From Enterococcus sp. RIT-PI-f (GTDB lineage Bacteria > Bacillota > Bacilli > Lactobacillales > Enterococcaceae), in NCBI RefSeq assembly GCF_001297065.1, contig NZ_LHOX01000008.1, positions 1 to 64,000 on the forward strand: a stretch of 64,000 nucleotides of DNA. Reading direction: 5' to 3'. Below are positions 8,182 through 15,799 of this stretch, piece by piece. How positions within the stretch are numbered: the stretch's first letter is position 1; every line of letters starts with the position of its first letter. The position numbers were made by a program, and so were the translations under genes. Below the pieces are notes generated by a model. It ran no database searches. It was not told where the DNA came from and worked only from the letters and a program-made list of their open reading frames with translations.

Positions 8182-8400
8182 AAAGTCAAAGATTTTGTAA
8201 CTTCTATAGGAAATGGGTCGTATAATGAAGGAAGAGCGATACTACAACAGCAATATACAGATGTTACTAATGGTGGTTCATATGAAGATATAAGTAAAGA
8301 GAAACAAAAAGTGTTTGCAGAATTTTTATTGAATCTGCTCAATTGGAAATACTTCAATGAAGTAGGTTGGTCTATGAAAAAATGGATGACGAAAAGATGA
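8161..8400 (+). pseudogene. Unrecognised coding fragment after the hairpin
   Basis: A 79-codon frame whose residues 8-60 look like real protein (VKDFVTSIGNGSYNEGRAIL, then SKEKQKVFAEFLLNLLNW). It has only a TTG start inside the hairpin arm and no ribosome binding site. It is probably a remnant of another orphan toxin or immunity gene, and no family is recognised. Confidence 0.3.
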
Positions 8401-9380
8401 TTTCAAGGCTGATTTTTATGAATAATCTGTTTTTTAAATGATAAGAGGGAACAGCAACTTATTAGAGAAAATTTGAGAGTTTCTGGTTACCTCTTTTTTT
8501 ATTGTTTTTGGAAAAGGGATCAGCAACCAGCTGGATCAAAATGTAGGTTTTAGAACTTATCAGAGAGTCCAGATTACTGACAAAAAGTTCAAAATCTATC
8601 ATGAATGCCATAATGAAGATGGACCATTGTCTTACTTCATGGTGTACTGAAATTAACGAGTCTTTCCTAAAATAACAGGCGAATGAAGTACTGTCCGCAA
8701 ACGCTGGTTTATTTCTCCGCAATAACCATCTGATGATAGTTCGATCTCCAATTTATAGGAATAACAAACTTTAAAATACATTTTCAAGCTTGTCTTGAAG
8801 GGCAATGGAAAATACTATTCAAAAAGCAACGTTATTAAAAGATACCCTTCCGTAGATTGCGGATCTAAAGGTTCCTAAAAAGCTACTGAAAATGCTTTTA
8901 TAAGAAAGTAAATCCAATCGGTCAATACCAATAAAATTCTATTAGCGTTATTTTAATATGTAAAATGAGCGATTTACTCATTTAGACTTTAATATTAAAA
9001 AACAAAAACATGGAAATTATTTCTGGAAATATTTTGTTTATCCTTCTTTATTGGAAAAAAATCTGTGTGAAAAATACAATTTGATATATATCATAGGTGT
9101 TGTTCTTCCAACATTTATATAAATGAGTACATGTTGACTATTTCTTTATTACGATAATGATGACGAAAAATAAAATCACAGATTTCGTTTTTTTTTATTG
9201 TACGGTTTGAGATTATTATGATATATTTATTCAAGGGAATTGAATTCTCATTTTTTTATTGTTATTGATTGAAAAAATGTTTATATCAGCATCAATTTCA
9301 CATTGATTCCCCGATAAAAAGGTTATGTGGTATAAGAGGCTTGCCTCTTTTCCAAATTTTAAAAAAAGGAGGTCCAGCGA
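8401..9380. other. 980-bp non-coding or degraded region
   Basis: No supported gene. A plus-strand frame near 8540-8650 yields a protein-like piece (GFRTYQRVQITDKKFKIYHE) that stops quickly, so this is likely decayed accessory DNA. The last 250 bases are very AT-rich and should carry the promoter of the next operon. A small AAGAGG/CCTCTT hairpin lies at 9334-9349 in the presumed leader. This region marks the compositional change from AT-rich accessory DNA to the higher-GC operon that starts at 9381. Confidence 0.4.
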
Positions 9381-9977
9381 ATGAAAAAAATTGTTAGTGT
9401 GTTAGTTGCGTTTGTGGTATTTCTTTCTTTAGCGGTTCCAGCTCAAGCGGCGGAAGGCGCGATCACAAATGATGAACAGCGTATCTTGACGGCACTCGAC
9501 CAAGGCGTTACTGTAGGTGGCAAAACGTTCAATATCACAGCTACGGATAGAACACAAGCTGAAAACTACTTGAAGCAAAAAGAGTTAACCACTGCTCAAG
9601 TAGATGCTGTTGTATCAAATATCGAAGCTGCACGTGCATTAGCCGCAGCCCAAAATGTTGATGTAACGAATATCAATAGCTTACGTGAATTATTGGCAGC
9701 TTTCCCAGCAGATGTTGTTGCACAATTGAAAGACTATGTCTTAGCAGCAGCTGATGTATTGGGATTGAGTGTTACTTTCGGTCCTGGTTCAGTGTCGATC
9801 GTTGATACTGCAGGTTCTGACAGCGTAACTTCTGGCGGCAGCAATCCTGTTTATACTACAGGAAGTGCTGTGAAACAAACTGGCGTTTCTTACGTAGCAA
9901 GTATTGCTACAGTAGGCGCGCTACTAGTACTCGCAGCAGGTGCGTTTGTAGTAGGCAAAAAGTCTAAACTTGCGTAA
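9381..9977 (+). CDS. Secreted small surface protein with VKQTG sorting-like tail
   Basis: Encodes 198 residues with a signal peptide (cut near AQA-AEG, residues 24-26), a helical Ala-rich middle and a C-terminal sorting-signal layout: AVKQTG near residue 164, a hydrophobic stretch (ATVGALLVLAAGAFVVG) and a KKSKLA tail. The pentapeptide is VKQTG rather than LPXTG. The next gene is a sortase, so this is probably its dedicated substrate. AAAGGAGG precedes the ATG at ideal spacing, and the frequent-codon composition suggests strong expression. A terminator-like palindrome lies just after the stop. Its function beyond being an exported surface protein is unknown. Confidence 0.75.
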   Translation: MKKIVSVLVAFVVFLSLAVPAQAAEGAITNDEQRILTALDQGVTVGGKTFNITATDRTQAENYLKQKELTTAQVDAVVSNIEAARALAAAQNVDVTNINSLRELLAAFPADVVAQLKDYVLAAADVLGLSVTFGPGSVSIVDTAGSDSVTSGGSNPVYTTGSAVKQTGVSYVASIATVGALLVLAAGAFVVGKKSKLA

Positions 9978-10665
9978 TGTGCGAAAACTATTGAAGAGAA
10001 TAGGGGCAATGATCATTGCCCCTATTGTTTTCTTGATCATAGGCTACTCACTCATGTATGTGATTGGCAAACCTGTCATCCAATTTATTACATCTTCGGT
10101 GGATATCATTTTATTGAATGAAGCCCCTAATTTTGAATTTATTGAAGCTGCTGAAATCAAAGTGGCGGATAATGAGCAATTAGATACAGATGAAAACAAT
10201 GAATTGCCTTCTAGTACTGTCGACTATCCACGTGGTGGGACACAATATGGGAAGGTGAAAATTGATGCGTTAAAGATGGATGTGCCATTATACTTTGGTG
10301 ATTCTGCCGAAATTTTGCGTTTAGGCGCTGGACAATTTATGGGGTCTGTCTTCCCAGGAGAAATGGGCACCACATTGATTGGTGGCCATAATACCGATAC
10401 ATTTGGGAAATTGATTGGGATTCAAGACGGCACAGAAGTAGAAATACAGACCACTTATGGCAATTATGTCTTTAAAGTTGTGTCTGAGGAAGTCAAAAAT
10501 AAAGCGGATGCTGACATTCAAACATTGATCGAACAGCGTGATGAACGGATTCTATTGCTTTATACGTGTTACCCAATTGATAGTTATCAATTAGGGTTGA
10601 CGGATGAGCGCATGTTTGTGACATGTGAATATGTGTCAGGTCCAATCATCAATGAACAGACTTAG
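9970..10665 (+). CDS. Sortase (class D-like), probably dedicated to the upstream surface protein
   Basis: A membrane-anchored transpeptidase of about 231 residues. The N-terminal segment IIAPIVFLIIGYSLMYVIG spans the membrane. The catalytic domain shows TTLIGGHN (His140), LLYTCYP (Cys200) and TDERMFVTC (Arg214), the complete His-Cys-Arg triad. The TLxTCxP-type motif with a single N-terminal anchor fits class D sortases. It should attach the VKQTG-tailed neighbour to the cell wall. The start is uncertain: TTG at 9970 overlaps the previous stop and GTG at 9979 is just after it. Neither has a good ribosome binding site, so translation may be coupled. A 28-bp palindrome covers the codons for residues about 11-19. 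Confidence 0.88.
   Translation: MRNVRKLLKRIGAMIIAPIVFLIIGYSLMYVIGKPVIQFITSSVDIILLNEAPNFEFIEAAEIKVADNEQLDTDENNELPSSTVDYPRGGTQYGKVKIDALKMDVPLYFGDSAEILRLGAGQFMGSVFPGEMGTTLIGGHNTDTFGKLIGIQDGTEVEIQTTYGNYVFKVVSEEVKNKADADIQTLIEQRDERILLLYTCYPIDSYQLGLTDERMFVTCEYVSGPIINEQT
9999..10026 (+). terminator. 28-bp perfect palindrome at the surface protein/sortase junction
   Basis: The arms 9999-10012 and 10013-10026 (AATAGGGGCAATGA and its complement) would fold into a GC-containing hairpin followed by TTGTTTTCTT. It looks like a leaky terminator that lets most transcripts stop after the substrate gene while sortase is made at lower level. It lies inside the sortase coding sequence. Confidence 0.5.
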
Positions 10666-10675
10666 GAGGGATAAG

Positions 10676-11533
10676 TTGAATAATCAAAAATGGGTGGCAA
10701 AACTACCCAAAATCATACTTGCCTTTGTCTGTTCATTGTGTTTGTTTTCTTTATTGGTTTTGGGTGTGTTGCGGGCAACCTTGTTTAATCAAGAATTTAT
10801 GGTGGATCAAGTCCATGACACCAAGTATGCCGAAACGATCGCCAAAGAAATCAACACCAATATAACAGATATCGGTTTGGCGAGTAATATACCTGCTGAG
10901 GTTCTTTCAGAGGTCGTACCGGCGGAAGTCGTGCAACAAAATGTTGATAGCTATATCCGCGGGATCTATACAGATGTGCCCTTTAACTTGATTGGCACCG
11001 ACCAGATCGAAGACAACATGGATCAAGCCGTCGCCAAATATGCGGAAGAACAGAATATCACCATTTCTGAAGAAATGACGGCGAATCTGACGTATATGAA
11101 AGAATCAGCCATCTCGATCTTTGACCAATATGTCAAATTGCCTTATCTGCTTACCTATGGCCATAAAGTCATGCAGTTTGATGATACCTTGATTCTGCTG
11201 TTCATCGTTACAGGGGTGGTCTTTTTGCTGCTGCTGATCGGCACAATGATGGTCATTGGCAAATGGTGGCATCGGCGCCTACGTTATGGTGCCTATATCT
11301 CTGGTGGTGCAGGATTGATGCTGGTGGTGGTGCCAATGCTCATCTATACCGGCGGTTATATTGAACGCATCGCCATCAACTCAGAAGCCATCTATCTATT
11401 CTTGACCAGTTACTTGACAGATTTTATTCTGCGCTTTGTCTGGGTCGGTGTAGGGATGATCGTTCTTGCGGTGATCTTATGGGGTGTCAGTGAACCATTG
11501 CGTGTCAAAATGAGAAATGCGATAAATCATTAG
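10676..11533 (+). CDS. Multi-pass membrane protein of unknown function in the sortase operon
   Basis: Encodes 285 residues. One N-terminal membrane segment (IILAFVCSLCLFSLLVLGVL) is followed by an acidic extracytoplasmic domain of about 120 residues rich in Glu and Ala, then three C-terminal membrane segments around positions 175-280. The start is TTG at 10676, preceded by AGGAGG with six-base spacing; an in-frame ATG 51 bases upstream lies inside sortase and has no site. The gene is tightly packed between sortase and the polysaccharide co-polymerase (16 bases to the latter), so it likely acts with one of them in surface assembly. I do not recognise a family. Confidence 0.72.
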   Translation: MNNQKWVAKLPKIILAFVCSLCLFSLLVLGVLRATLFNQEFMVDQVHDTKYAETIAKEINTNITDIGLASNIPAEVLSEVVPAEVVQQNVDSYIRGIYTDVPFNLIGTDQIEDNMDQAVAKYAEEQNITISEEMTANLTYMKESAISIFDQYVKLPYLLTYGHKVMQFDDTLILLFIVTGVVFLLLLIGTMMVIGKWWHRRLRYGAYISGGAGLMLVVVPMLIYTGGYIERIAINSEAIYLFLTSYLTDFILRFVWVGVGMIVLAVILWGVSEPLRVKMRNAINH

Positions 11534-11549
11534 GAAAGTGGAGTCATTC

Positions 11550-12335
11550 ATGGAAGAAACTATTAGCTTAGAAGAATTATGGTCCATCTTTAAAAAACGC
11601 TTTGCCATGATTTTAGTCAGTACCTTGTTGGGTATTGCTGTCGCGGGTGGGGTTACCTTTTTCCTGATCACCCCGATGTACTCCTCTGCGGCTGAATTGA
11701 TCGTTCAAGCAAAAGCAGAAGAAAATACCAATCTACAATCTGACATCAGTGGCAATGTTATGTTGATCAATACATATAAGGATATGATTAACGGTGTGTT
11801 GGTAATCAAAGAAGTACAAGCCCAACTAGCAGAAGAAAAGAATTACTCGTATAGTGTGGCACAACTGAAAGAGGCCATTTCAGTAGAACAATCGCAAAAT
11901 TCGCAAATGTTCCAGATTGTCGCTACCTCTGACAATCCCGTTGTGGCGGCTGACATTGCCAATACAACAGCCAATGTCTTCAAAGAAAAAGCCGGCGAAG
12001 TCCTAGATGTAACGAAAGTCACGGTTACGTCTGAGGCAACGATCCCGTCGTCACCAATTTCGCCAAATGATAAGCTGAACTTGGCTATTGGGTTGGTGAT
12101 TGGCTTGATGGTTGGTGTTGGTTTGGCCTTCTTATTGGAATTGCTGGATAAAACAGTCAAGGATGAAGAGTTTGTCTCAGAAACATTGGCGTTGCCAGTG
12201 ATGGGGGCCATCACTGAGATGTCACGTAAAGAGTTGCATGAAGGCTTTGAGGTAGATCTATTCAAAGCTTCAAGGGGAACAGAACATAGTGCAGAAGACG
12301 ATGCGCCGTCACGACGCACGAGAAAACGGGTATAA
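11550..12335 (+). CDS. Polysaccharide co-polymerase, Wzz/CpsC (YveK) family
   Basis: Encodes 261 residues. An N-terminal membrane helix (FAMILVSTLLGIAVAGGVTFFL) and a second near residue 180 (LAIGLVIGLMVGVGLAFLLE) bracket an extracytoplasmic domain that includes the Wzz motif PMYSSAAELIV, with the proline-rich SSPISPN before helix 2. This is the chain-length and kinase-modulator subunit that works with the cytoplasmic tyrosine kinase encoded next. The C-terminus is basic (RRTRKR). The ATG at 11550 is preceded by GTGGAG. The kinase starts 12 bases after the stop. The pair normally sits at the head of capsule clusters, but no glycosyltransferase genes follow here. Confidence 0.88.
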   Translation: MEETISLEELWSIFKKRFAMILVSTLLGIAVAGGVTFFLITPMYSSAAELIVQAKAEENTNLQSDISGNVMLINTYKDMINGVLVIKEVQAQLAEEKNYSYSVAQLKEAISVEQSQNSQMFQIVATSDNPVVAADIANTTANVFKEKAGEVLDVTKVTVTSEATIPSSPISPNDKLNLAIGLVIGLMVGVGLAFLLELLDKTVKDEEFVSETLALPVMGAITEMSRKELHEGFEVDLFKASRGTEHSAEDDAPSRRTRKRV

Positions 12336-12347
12336 GGGGGATCTGTC

Positions 12348-13034
12348 ATGGCAAAGAAAAATACGAATTTGTCGCCAGTATCTCTGATGACTGTCGCCAA
12401 TACCAATTCTGTGATTGCAGAACAATTGCGGACGATTCGTTCCAACATCAACTTCTCCTCTGTTGATAAAGAGTTACAATCAATGGTCATTACTTCATCT
12501 GGCGCGGGAGAAGGGAAATCAACGACTTCCGCCAATCTAGCAGTGGTCTTTGCCAATAGCGGCAAACGCGTCCTGCTAGTCGATGCCGATTTGCGCAAAC
12601 CGACGGTGGCGTTGACCTTTCGCTTACCGAATCACCGTGGGTTAAGCACCTTGATCGCCGACCGTGAAGGACAACTGGAACAGCATATTCAAGAAAGTGG
12701 TGTCGAGAATCTATCCATCTTGACTAGTGGACCGATTCCGCCAAATCCATCAGAATTGTTGCAATCCCAACGGATGACGGATCTTATTCCGGAGTTGACT
12801 AGGCAATTCGATTTGATCATTTTCGATATGCCGCCGATCGGTGTAGTAACAGATGCACAAATCTTAGCTTCTAAAACCGATGGTACCTTGTTAGTCGTCA
12901 GAGAAAGAAAGACCACCAAACAAGGCTTGATCAAAGCGAAGAAATTGTTGACCCTAGCCAATGCGCACTTGATCGGTGTGGTTTATAACGGTGTTAAGAA
13001 GGGGAATGCGGATAATTATTATTATTACGCATAG
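12348..13034 (+). CDS. Tyrosine-protein kinase CpsD/YwqD (BY-kinase) family
   Basis: A 228-residue cytoplasmic autokinase that pairs with the CpsC-like neighbour. Walker A is SGAGEGKST (51-59), Walker A' is LLVDADLRKPT, and Walker B is LIIFDMPPIG. The C-terminal tail ends in a tyrosine cluster (NADNYYYYA, Tyr224-227), the autophosphorylation site that controls polysaccharide polymerisation and export. Length is normal. The ribosome binding site AAGGGGG is well placed. It is the last gene of the operon, followed by a terminator at 13087. No CpsB-type phosphatase is nearby, so dephosphorylation would need an enzyme encoded elsewhere. Confidence 0.92.
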   Translation: MAKKNTNLSPVSLMTVANTNSVIAEQLRTIRSNINFSSVDKELQSMVITSSGAGEGKSTTSANLAVVFANSGKRVLLVDADLRKPTVALTFRLPNHRGLSTLIADREGQLEQHIQESGVENLSILTSGPIPPNPSELLQSQRMTDLIPELTRQFDLIIFDMPPIGVVTDAQILASKTDGTLLVVRERKTTKQGLIKAKKLLTLANAHLIGVVYNGVKKGNADNYYYYA

Positions 13035-13086
13035 GAGATTAGGTGATGGCCGATCCATTTCATTCTCTTATAGACATGTTTGCAAA

Positions 13087-13127
13087 AGACCAAATCGGAC
13101 AAAAATGTCTGATTTGGTCTTTTTTTG
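13087..13127 (+). terminator. Intrinsic terminator of the sortase/kinase operon
   Basis: The 15-bp arms 13087-13101 and 13106-13120 (AGACCAAATCGGACA, one G-U pair) have a 4-nt loop and a run of seven T. It follows the kinase stop by about 50 bases. Confidence 0.88.
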
Positions 13128-13222
13128 TATGACTGAAAGAAAGTTTGTTGTTAAGAATAAGACGGAAGGCATTTAGAAGAGACGTTAACGACCGCTATCA
13201 TGTAAGACCATGATTGAAAGCA

Positions 13223-13252
13223 AAAGAACCAGAAATTTATCTGGTTCTTTTT
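13223..13252. terminator. Bidirectional terminator between convergent operons
   Basis: The 11-bp perfect arms AAAGAACCAGA (13223-13233) and its complement (13240-13250) are followed by T residues on the plus strand. On the minus strand the hairpin follows the ComK-like gene, whose stop is at 13269. Confidence 0.75.
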
Positions 13253-13268
13253 GCGTTGTGCTTATGGT

Positions 13269-14075
13269 TCACTTACGCGTTCCTCGGAACTTTGTTCTGC
13301 ATTCATAGGAATAAATGGGTGAGTGAGGGGGACCAGCGAGATCTCTTTCAGTGCGTTTGTGATAGATTTCAATATATTTTTCCATTAGTTTGCCGCGCTT
13401 ACTTGGGATATCTGCATAGCTAATGTTCTCGATCACTCTGGCGATGTCCTTAGAATAGGACAAGTTTAAATATTCATAGAGACTCATGTCTTCTTGAACG
13501 ATCGTAGAGGTAAAATCTCTCTTCATGATGCCGTGGGTCATAAAACTGTTGTACATATTGTTTCTTATGCTTCGGGACTCAATGGGTGAGCGAAAGCTGA
13601 GCTTGTTGAACAGATGGACAATGGTTTCGTGGGGACGGGTTGAAATGTCAAGGATACTAGCAGGATTGAGCCAAATGGTTTTGGGACTTTGGGCGTTGGT
13701 TAAAGGAAATAGACTGTATTCGCTGTTGGCAATCGGTGTCTTGTAATGTCTCGTTGCAGAATGTTCCCGCAACAGCAGATTGATGGTTTCTTTGTAGATA
13801 GACTGATCGAAATGGTGATAGTGACTCAATATCATTCCGCTAATGGTGGAGGAGCGATGGGCAATCAATGCCATACTGTCTTCATAGATCACTAGGCAAT
13901 GTTCATAGTTATAATACGCAAGGGGAAGAATCAGGGAAATCGATTGGTCAAAATGAACTTGAGGTGTCGGTGACAACGATTGATCGAAGGAATCAGCAAT
14001 TTCTGTGGAAAGTGGCAGCAGCAAGTGAGGCAGCAGTTCTTCAACAAGTTGACTGTAGTACATTTTTTTGCACAT
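13269..14075 (-). CDS. ComK-family competence transcription factor homologue
   Basis: Encodes 268 residues. The central region reads CLVIYEDSMALIAHRSST, then HYKTPIANSEYSLFPLTNAQSPKTIWLNPASI, matching the ComK signature in which a KxPIxI...FPTxSPxxxxCxW block follows the DNA-binding fold. ComK binds paired AT-rich boxes and switches on DNA-uptake genes in Bacillus. This copy is longer than Bacillus ComK (192 residues), with N- and C-terminal extensions. I start at the ATG at 14075, preceded by GAGGAG at seven bases; an upstream in-frame ATG at 14090 has no site. It is divergent from a sigma-factor-like gene, which suggests a joint competence switch. Domain match is good, and role in competence is inferred. 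Confidence 0.72.
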   Translation of the reverse strand: MCKKMYYSQLVEELLPHLLLPLSTEIADSFDQSLSPTPQVHFDQSISLILPLAYYNYEHCLVIYEDSMALIAHRSSTISGMILSHYHHFDQSIYKETINLLLREHSATRHYKTPIANSEYSLFPLTNAQSPKTIWLNPASILDISTRPHETIVHLFNKLSFRSPIESRSIRNNMYNSFMTHGIMKRDFTSTIVQEDMSLYEYLNLSYSKDIARVIENISYADIPSKRGKLMEKYIEIYHKRTERDLAGPPHSPIYSYECRTKFRGTRK

Positions 14076-14244
14076 GACATCACTCCTCAATAAACTTTAT
14101 CTTAACTATAAAAGACCTCACGTTATTTTGCAATAAATAATCAAAATTTATTATAAAAATGCAGAATTCAGATTATTTTAAATTCTTTTTGTCTGTTACG
14201 CTTAGGGTACCGCGCGGAAACAATCGTAAAGGAATGGATGATCG

Positions 14245-14712
14245 ATGGATGCAGAGAAACTGATCAAGGATTATGAAGCTTTATTTCACAAAGTGTTGAT
14301 GCGGGCAGGTGTATTTCGCAGTCATGCTGATTATGAGGATTATTTGCAAGAAGTACGGATCTTGTTTTATCAACGGACACAAACCTACGAGGATGAAGGC
14401 TCATTTCGCGTAGCTAACGAGATTGGCTATTTGTTTCATTTTTTGCTATGGCGCGTGATTGATCTGCAACGAAAACAAACCCGACAGAACAAAGCAATAC
14501 CGGTATTGTTGGCACAGACTGAACCGCCAATGGATGAACCACATCATGTGATCGAGCATGATCTTTTGTTCTTGCAGTTTTGGCAGCAATTGTCAAATAA
14601 GGAACAAATGATGTGGGTGAAATACCACAGTCGATCCGAAAGTAAGCAGAAGCGTTACTATTATCGGAAGCAATTGCAGGCGGCATGGGAGAGGTTTGTT
14701 GGTGGTGAATAG
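14245..14712 (+). CDS. Sigma-70-like factor, SigH/ComX type
   Basis: A 155-residue protein with the look of a minimal sigma factor. A region-2-like helix pair contains YEDYLQEVRILFYQRTQTYED and FHFLLWRVIDLQRKQ. A C-terminal region-4-like part (FWQQLSNKEQMMWVKYH) ends in basic residues that could bind -35 DNA. Enterococcal and streptococcal ComX/SigH proteins have this size and pattern and direct RNA polymerase to competence genes. It is divergent from the ComK-like gene. The ATG at 14245 has AAAGGA 11 bases upstream, a rather long spacing. A weak hairpin (AATAGAGG...CCTCTATT) follows at 14708-14740. Similarity to sigma factors is partial, so an assignment as another small regulator cannot be excluded. 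Confidence 0.62.
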   Translation: MDAEKLIKDYEALFHKVLMRAGVFRSHADYEDYLQEVRILFYQRTQTYEDEGSFRVANEIGYLFHFLLWRVIDLQRKQTRQNKAIPVLLAQTEPPMDEPHHVIEHDLLFLQFWQQLSNKEQMMWVKYHSRSESKQKRYYYRKQLQAAWERFVGGE

Positions 14713-14848
14713 AGGTGGGAATCTCTGGATTTCCTCTATTTGTAGTTGGTTCATGGGGCACAATGGTTTATGATGGAGATGCGTACAAAAGTCACGGATG
14801 TGATAACGGTTCGTTTGAATAGCAAAGGGTTTGGAGGGGGCGGTTTTG

Positions 14849-15466
14849 TTGAAAAAAGCATTATTCATCTTTTTGTATATATTGTGGCGTGGTATCGCCA
14901 TCAGAGGTATTCCTTCTGATTATGCACCATATCTAATGAGCTACCATCAATTAGGAGCCAAGGTATTGCTGGTTGGCATGGGCTTCATTCTTTTCCATAA
15001 ATACTTATGGAGAAGTCTAAAAAGTATCCATCTGCTGGAGCAAATCAAAATATGTCTTGCCGTCCTATTGGGGATTATATTGACCATTGGATTGATCAAT
15101 TTCATTCTCTTTCATAACAGCAATCCATTTGTCTTCAATTATCCGGTAGCAGAAAGAACGCCTCAGTTTGTCTTTCTCGCATTGATCGTTGCCCCTATTT
15201 TTGAAGAATTATTTTATAGATATTCCATCATCTATCTTGGTAAAAAACGGTGGTTGCGTAGACTGAGTGTGGCAGCCAGTCCGCTGTTCTTTGCCTTGAG
15301 TCATATGGCCAATGTGGGTGGCAATCTCTTTGCCTTGTATCCTTTTTTGGTTATTGGCATATATCTGACAATGGCTTATTTGTGGAAGAAGAATATTTGG
15401 ACATCCATTTTTGCTCATATGGCGTATAATCTAACGGTGATGATATTGGCAGTGGTTATGGGTTAG
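14849..15466 (+). CDS. CPBP-family intramembrane metalloprotease
   Basis: Encodes 205 residues with about six membrane segments. The Abi/CPBP motifs are present: EELFYRY (Glu119-Glu120...Arg124), SHMANVGG (His152) and FAHMAYN (His190), which form the metal-binding active site. Members include CAAX-type proteases and bacteriocin self-immunity proteins in lactic acid bacteria. The start is ambiguous: GGAGGGGG at 14833-14840 serves TTG codons at 14846 or 14849. It is separated from the sigma-like gene by 136 bases and may be independently transcribed. Its substrate is unknown. Proximity to competence-like regulators and to a putative toxin-antitoxin locus makes a self-protection role possible, but this is inference. 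Confidence 0.85.
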   Translation: MKKALFIFLYILWRGIAIRGIPSDYAPYLMSYHQLGAKVLLVGMGFILFHKYLWRSLKSIHLLEQIKICLAVLLGIILTIGLINFILFHNSNPFVFNYPVAERTPQFVFLALIVAPIFEELFYRYSIIYLGKKRWLRRLSVAASPLFFALSHMANVGGNLFALYPFLVIGIYLTMAYLWKKNIWTSIFAHMAYNLTVMILAVVMG

Positions 15467-15520
15467 CTCAGGTGATTATTTCTTTCATTTGGTCATATTT
15501 CTTTTGCTTTGTTCGTTTAT

Positions 15521-15549
15521 TTGACATGAATCTGAAAACTTGCTATAAT
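15521..15549 (+). promoter_or_regulatory. Consensus promoter of small RNA copy 1
   Basis: TTGACA at 15521-15526 and TATAAT at 15544-15549 with a 17-bp spacer, a perfect sigma-A consensus. Confidence 0.88.
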
Positions 15550-15555
15550 TCAAGT

Positions 15556-15647
15556 GTAGGTAAAAGGTGCTGGTAACACCTCTTACAAAACTGCTGCGGC
15601 AGTGGATATGTGGTAGCTTAAAGGATTATTCCTTTAAGCTTTTTATT
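15556..15647 (+). ncRNA. Small structured RNA, copy 1 (putative type I antitoxin)
   Basis: Predicted transcript of about 90 nt from the consensus promoter to a strong terminator (arms 15615-15625 and 15630-15640, AGCTTAAAGGA, then TTTTATTTT). Three stems are visible: GTAAAAGGTG/CACCTCTTAC with a CTGGTAA loop, ACTGC/GCAGT with a TGCG tetraloop, and the terminator. The same stems occur in copy 2 although the first loop sequence differs, which supports a functional fold. On the opposite strand the terminator region encodes the end of a hydrophobic micro-ORF, the geometry of antisense-regulated type I toxins such as par/Fst. The 5' boundary is estimated from the promoter. Confidence 0.6.
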
Positions 15648-15709
15648 TTGTTCGCAATCTCGGCGATCATGTTGATGATCGTCAAGATTGCTAGTATATT
15701 TTGCAACAT
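15626..15709 (-). CDS. 27-residue hydrophobic micro-ORF, copy 1 (putative type I toxin)
   Basis: Encodes a peptide starting MLQNILAILTIINMIAEI and ending in a basic/acidic tail (KIKSLKE). One hydrophobic helix plus a charged end resembles type I membrane toxins, but it does not match the Fst consensus. The stop codon lies inside the terminator loop shared with the opposing small RNA. No Shine-Dalgarno sequence precedes this copy, so it may be silent: it lacks the leader found upstream of copy 2. Confidence 0.4.
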   Translation of the reverse strand: MLQNILAILTIINMIAEIANKIKSLKE

Positions 15710-15764
15710 ACTATTTCAGCAAGATGTACAATTTAGGTATATTTCTTCTAAATTTTTCAAAACT

Positions 15765-15793
15765 TTGACATGAATCTGAAAACTTGCTATAAT
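15765..15793 (+). promoter_or_regulatory. Consensus promoter of small RNA copy 2
   Basis: TTGACA at 15765-15770, 17-bp spacer, TATAAT at 15788-15793. Identical to the copy 1 promoter. Confidence 0.88.
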
Positions 15794-15799
15794 TCAGGT

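Larger units (their letters stand above)
15521..15719. repeat. 199-bp tandem repeat, copy 1 (sRNA/micro-ORF unit)
   Basis: Near-identical to copy 2 at 15765-15963. The copies differ at only about a dozen positions, mainly in the first hairpin loop and just before the terminator. The 79 bases after the terminator stem are identical. The copies are separated by 45 bp of unrelated sequence. Confidence 0.92.

Noticed and set aside
8462-8722. An 86-codon minus-strand frame in the non-coding region before the sortase operon
   Set aside because: No ribosome binding site, no recognisable motifs, and the plus strand at the same place has a more protein-like fragment.
11843-12598. A 251-codon open frame on the minus strand opposite the co-polymerase and kinase genes
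   Set aside because: Serine/threonine-rich low-complexity product without motifs. It lies entirely antisense to two well-supported genes in one operon and has no ribosome binding site.
13046-13135. A 28-codon ORF overlapping the terminator of the kinase operon (MADPFHSLIDMFAK...)
   Set aside because: It has a moderate start context but reads straight through the terminator hairpin and T-run, so it is unlikely to be a gene.
13525-14077. Two short plus-strand frames opposite the ComK-like gene
   Set aside because: Antisense shadows of a supported gene, without translation signals.
15567-15773. A 68-codon plus-strand frame across the small RNA repeat
   Set aside because: It spans the terminator and the second promoter, has no ribosome binding site, and its hydrophobic part is the complement of the micro-ORF; the RNA interpretation explains the sequence better.
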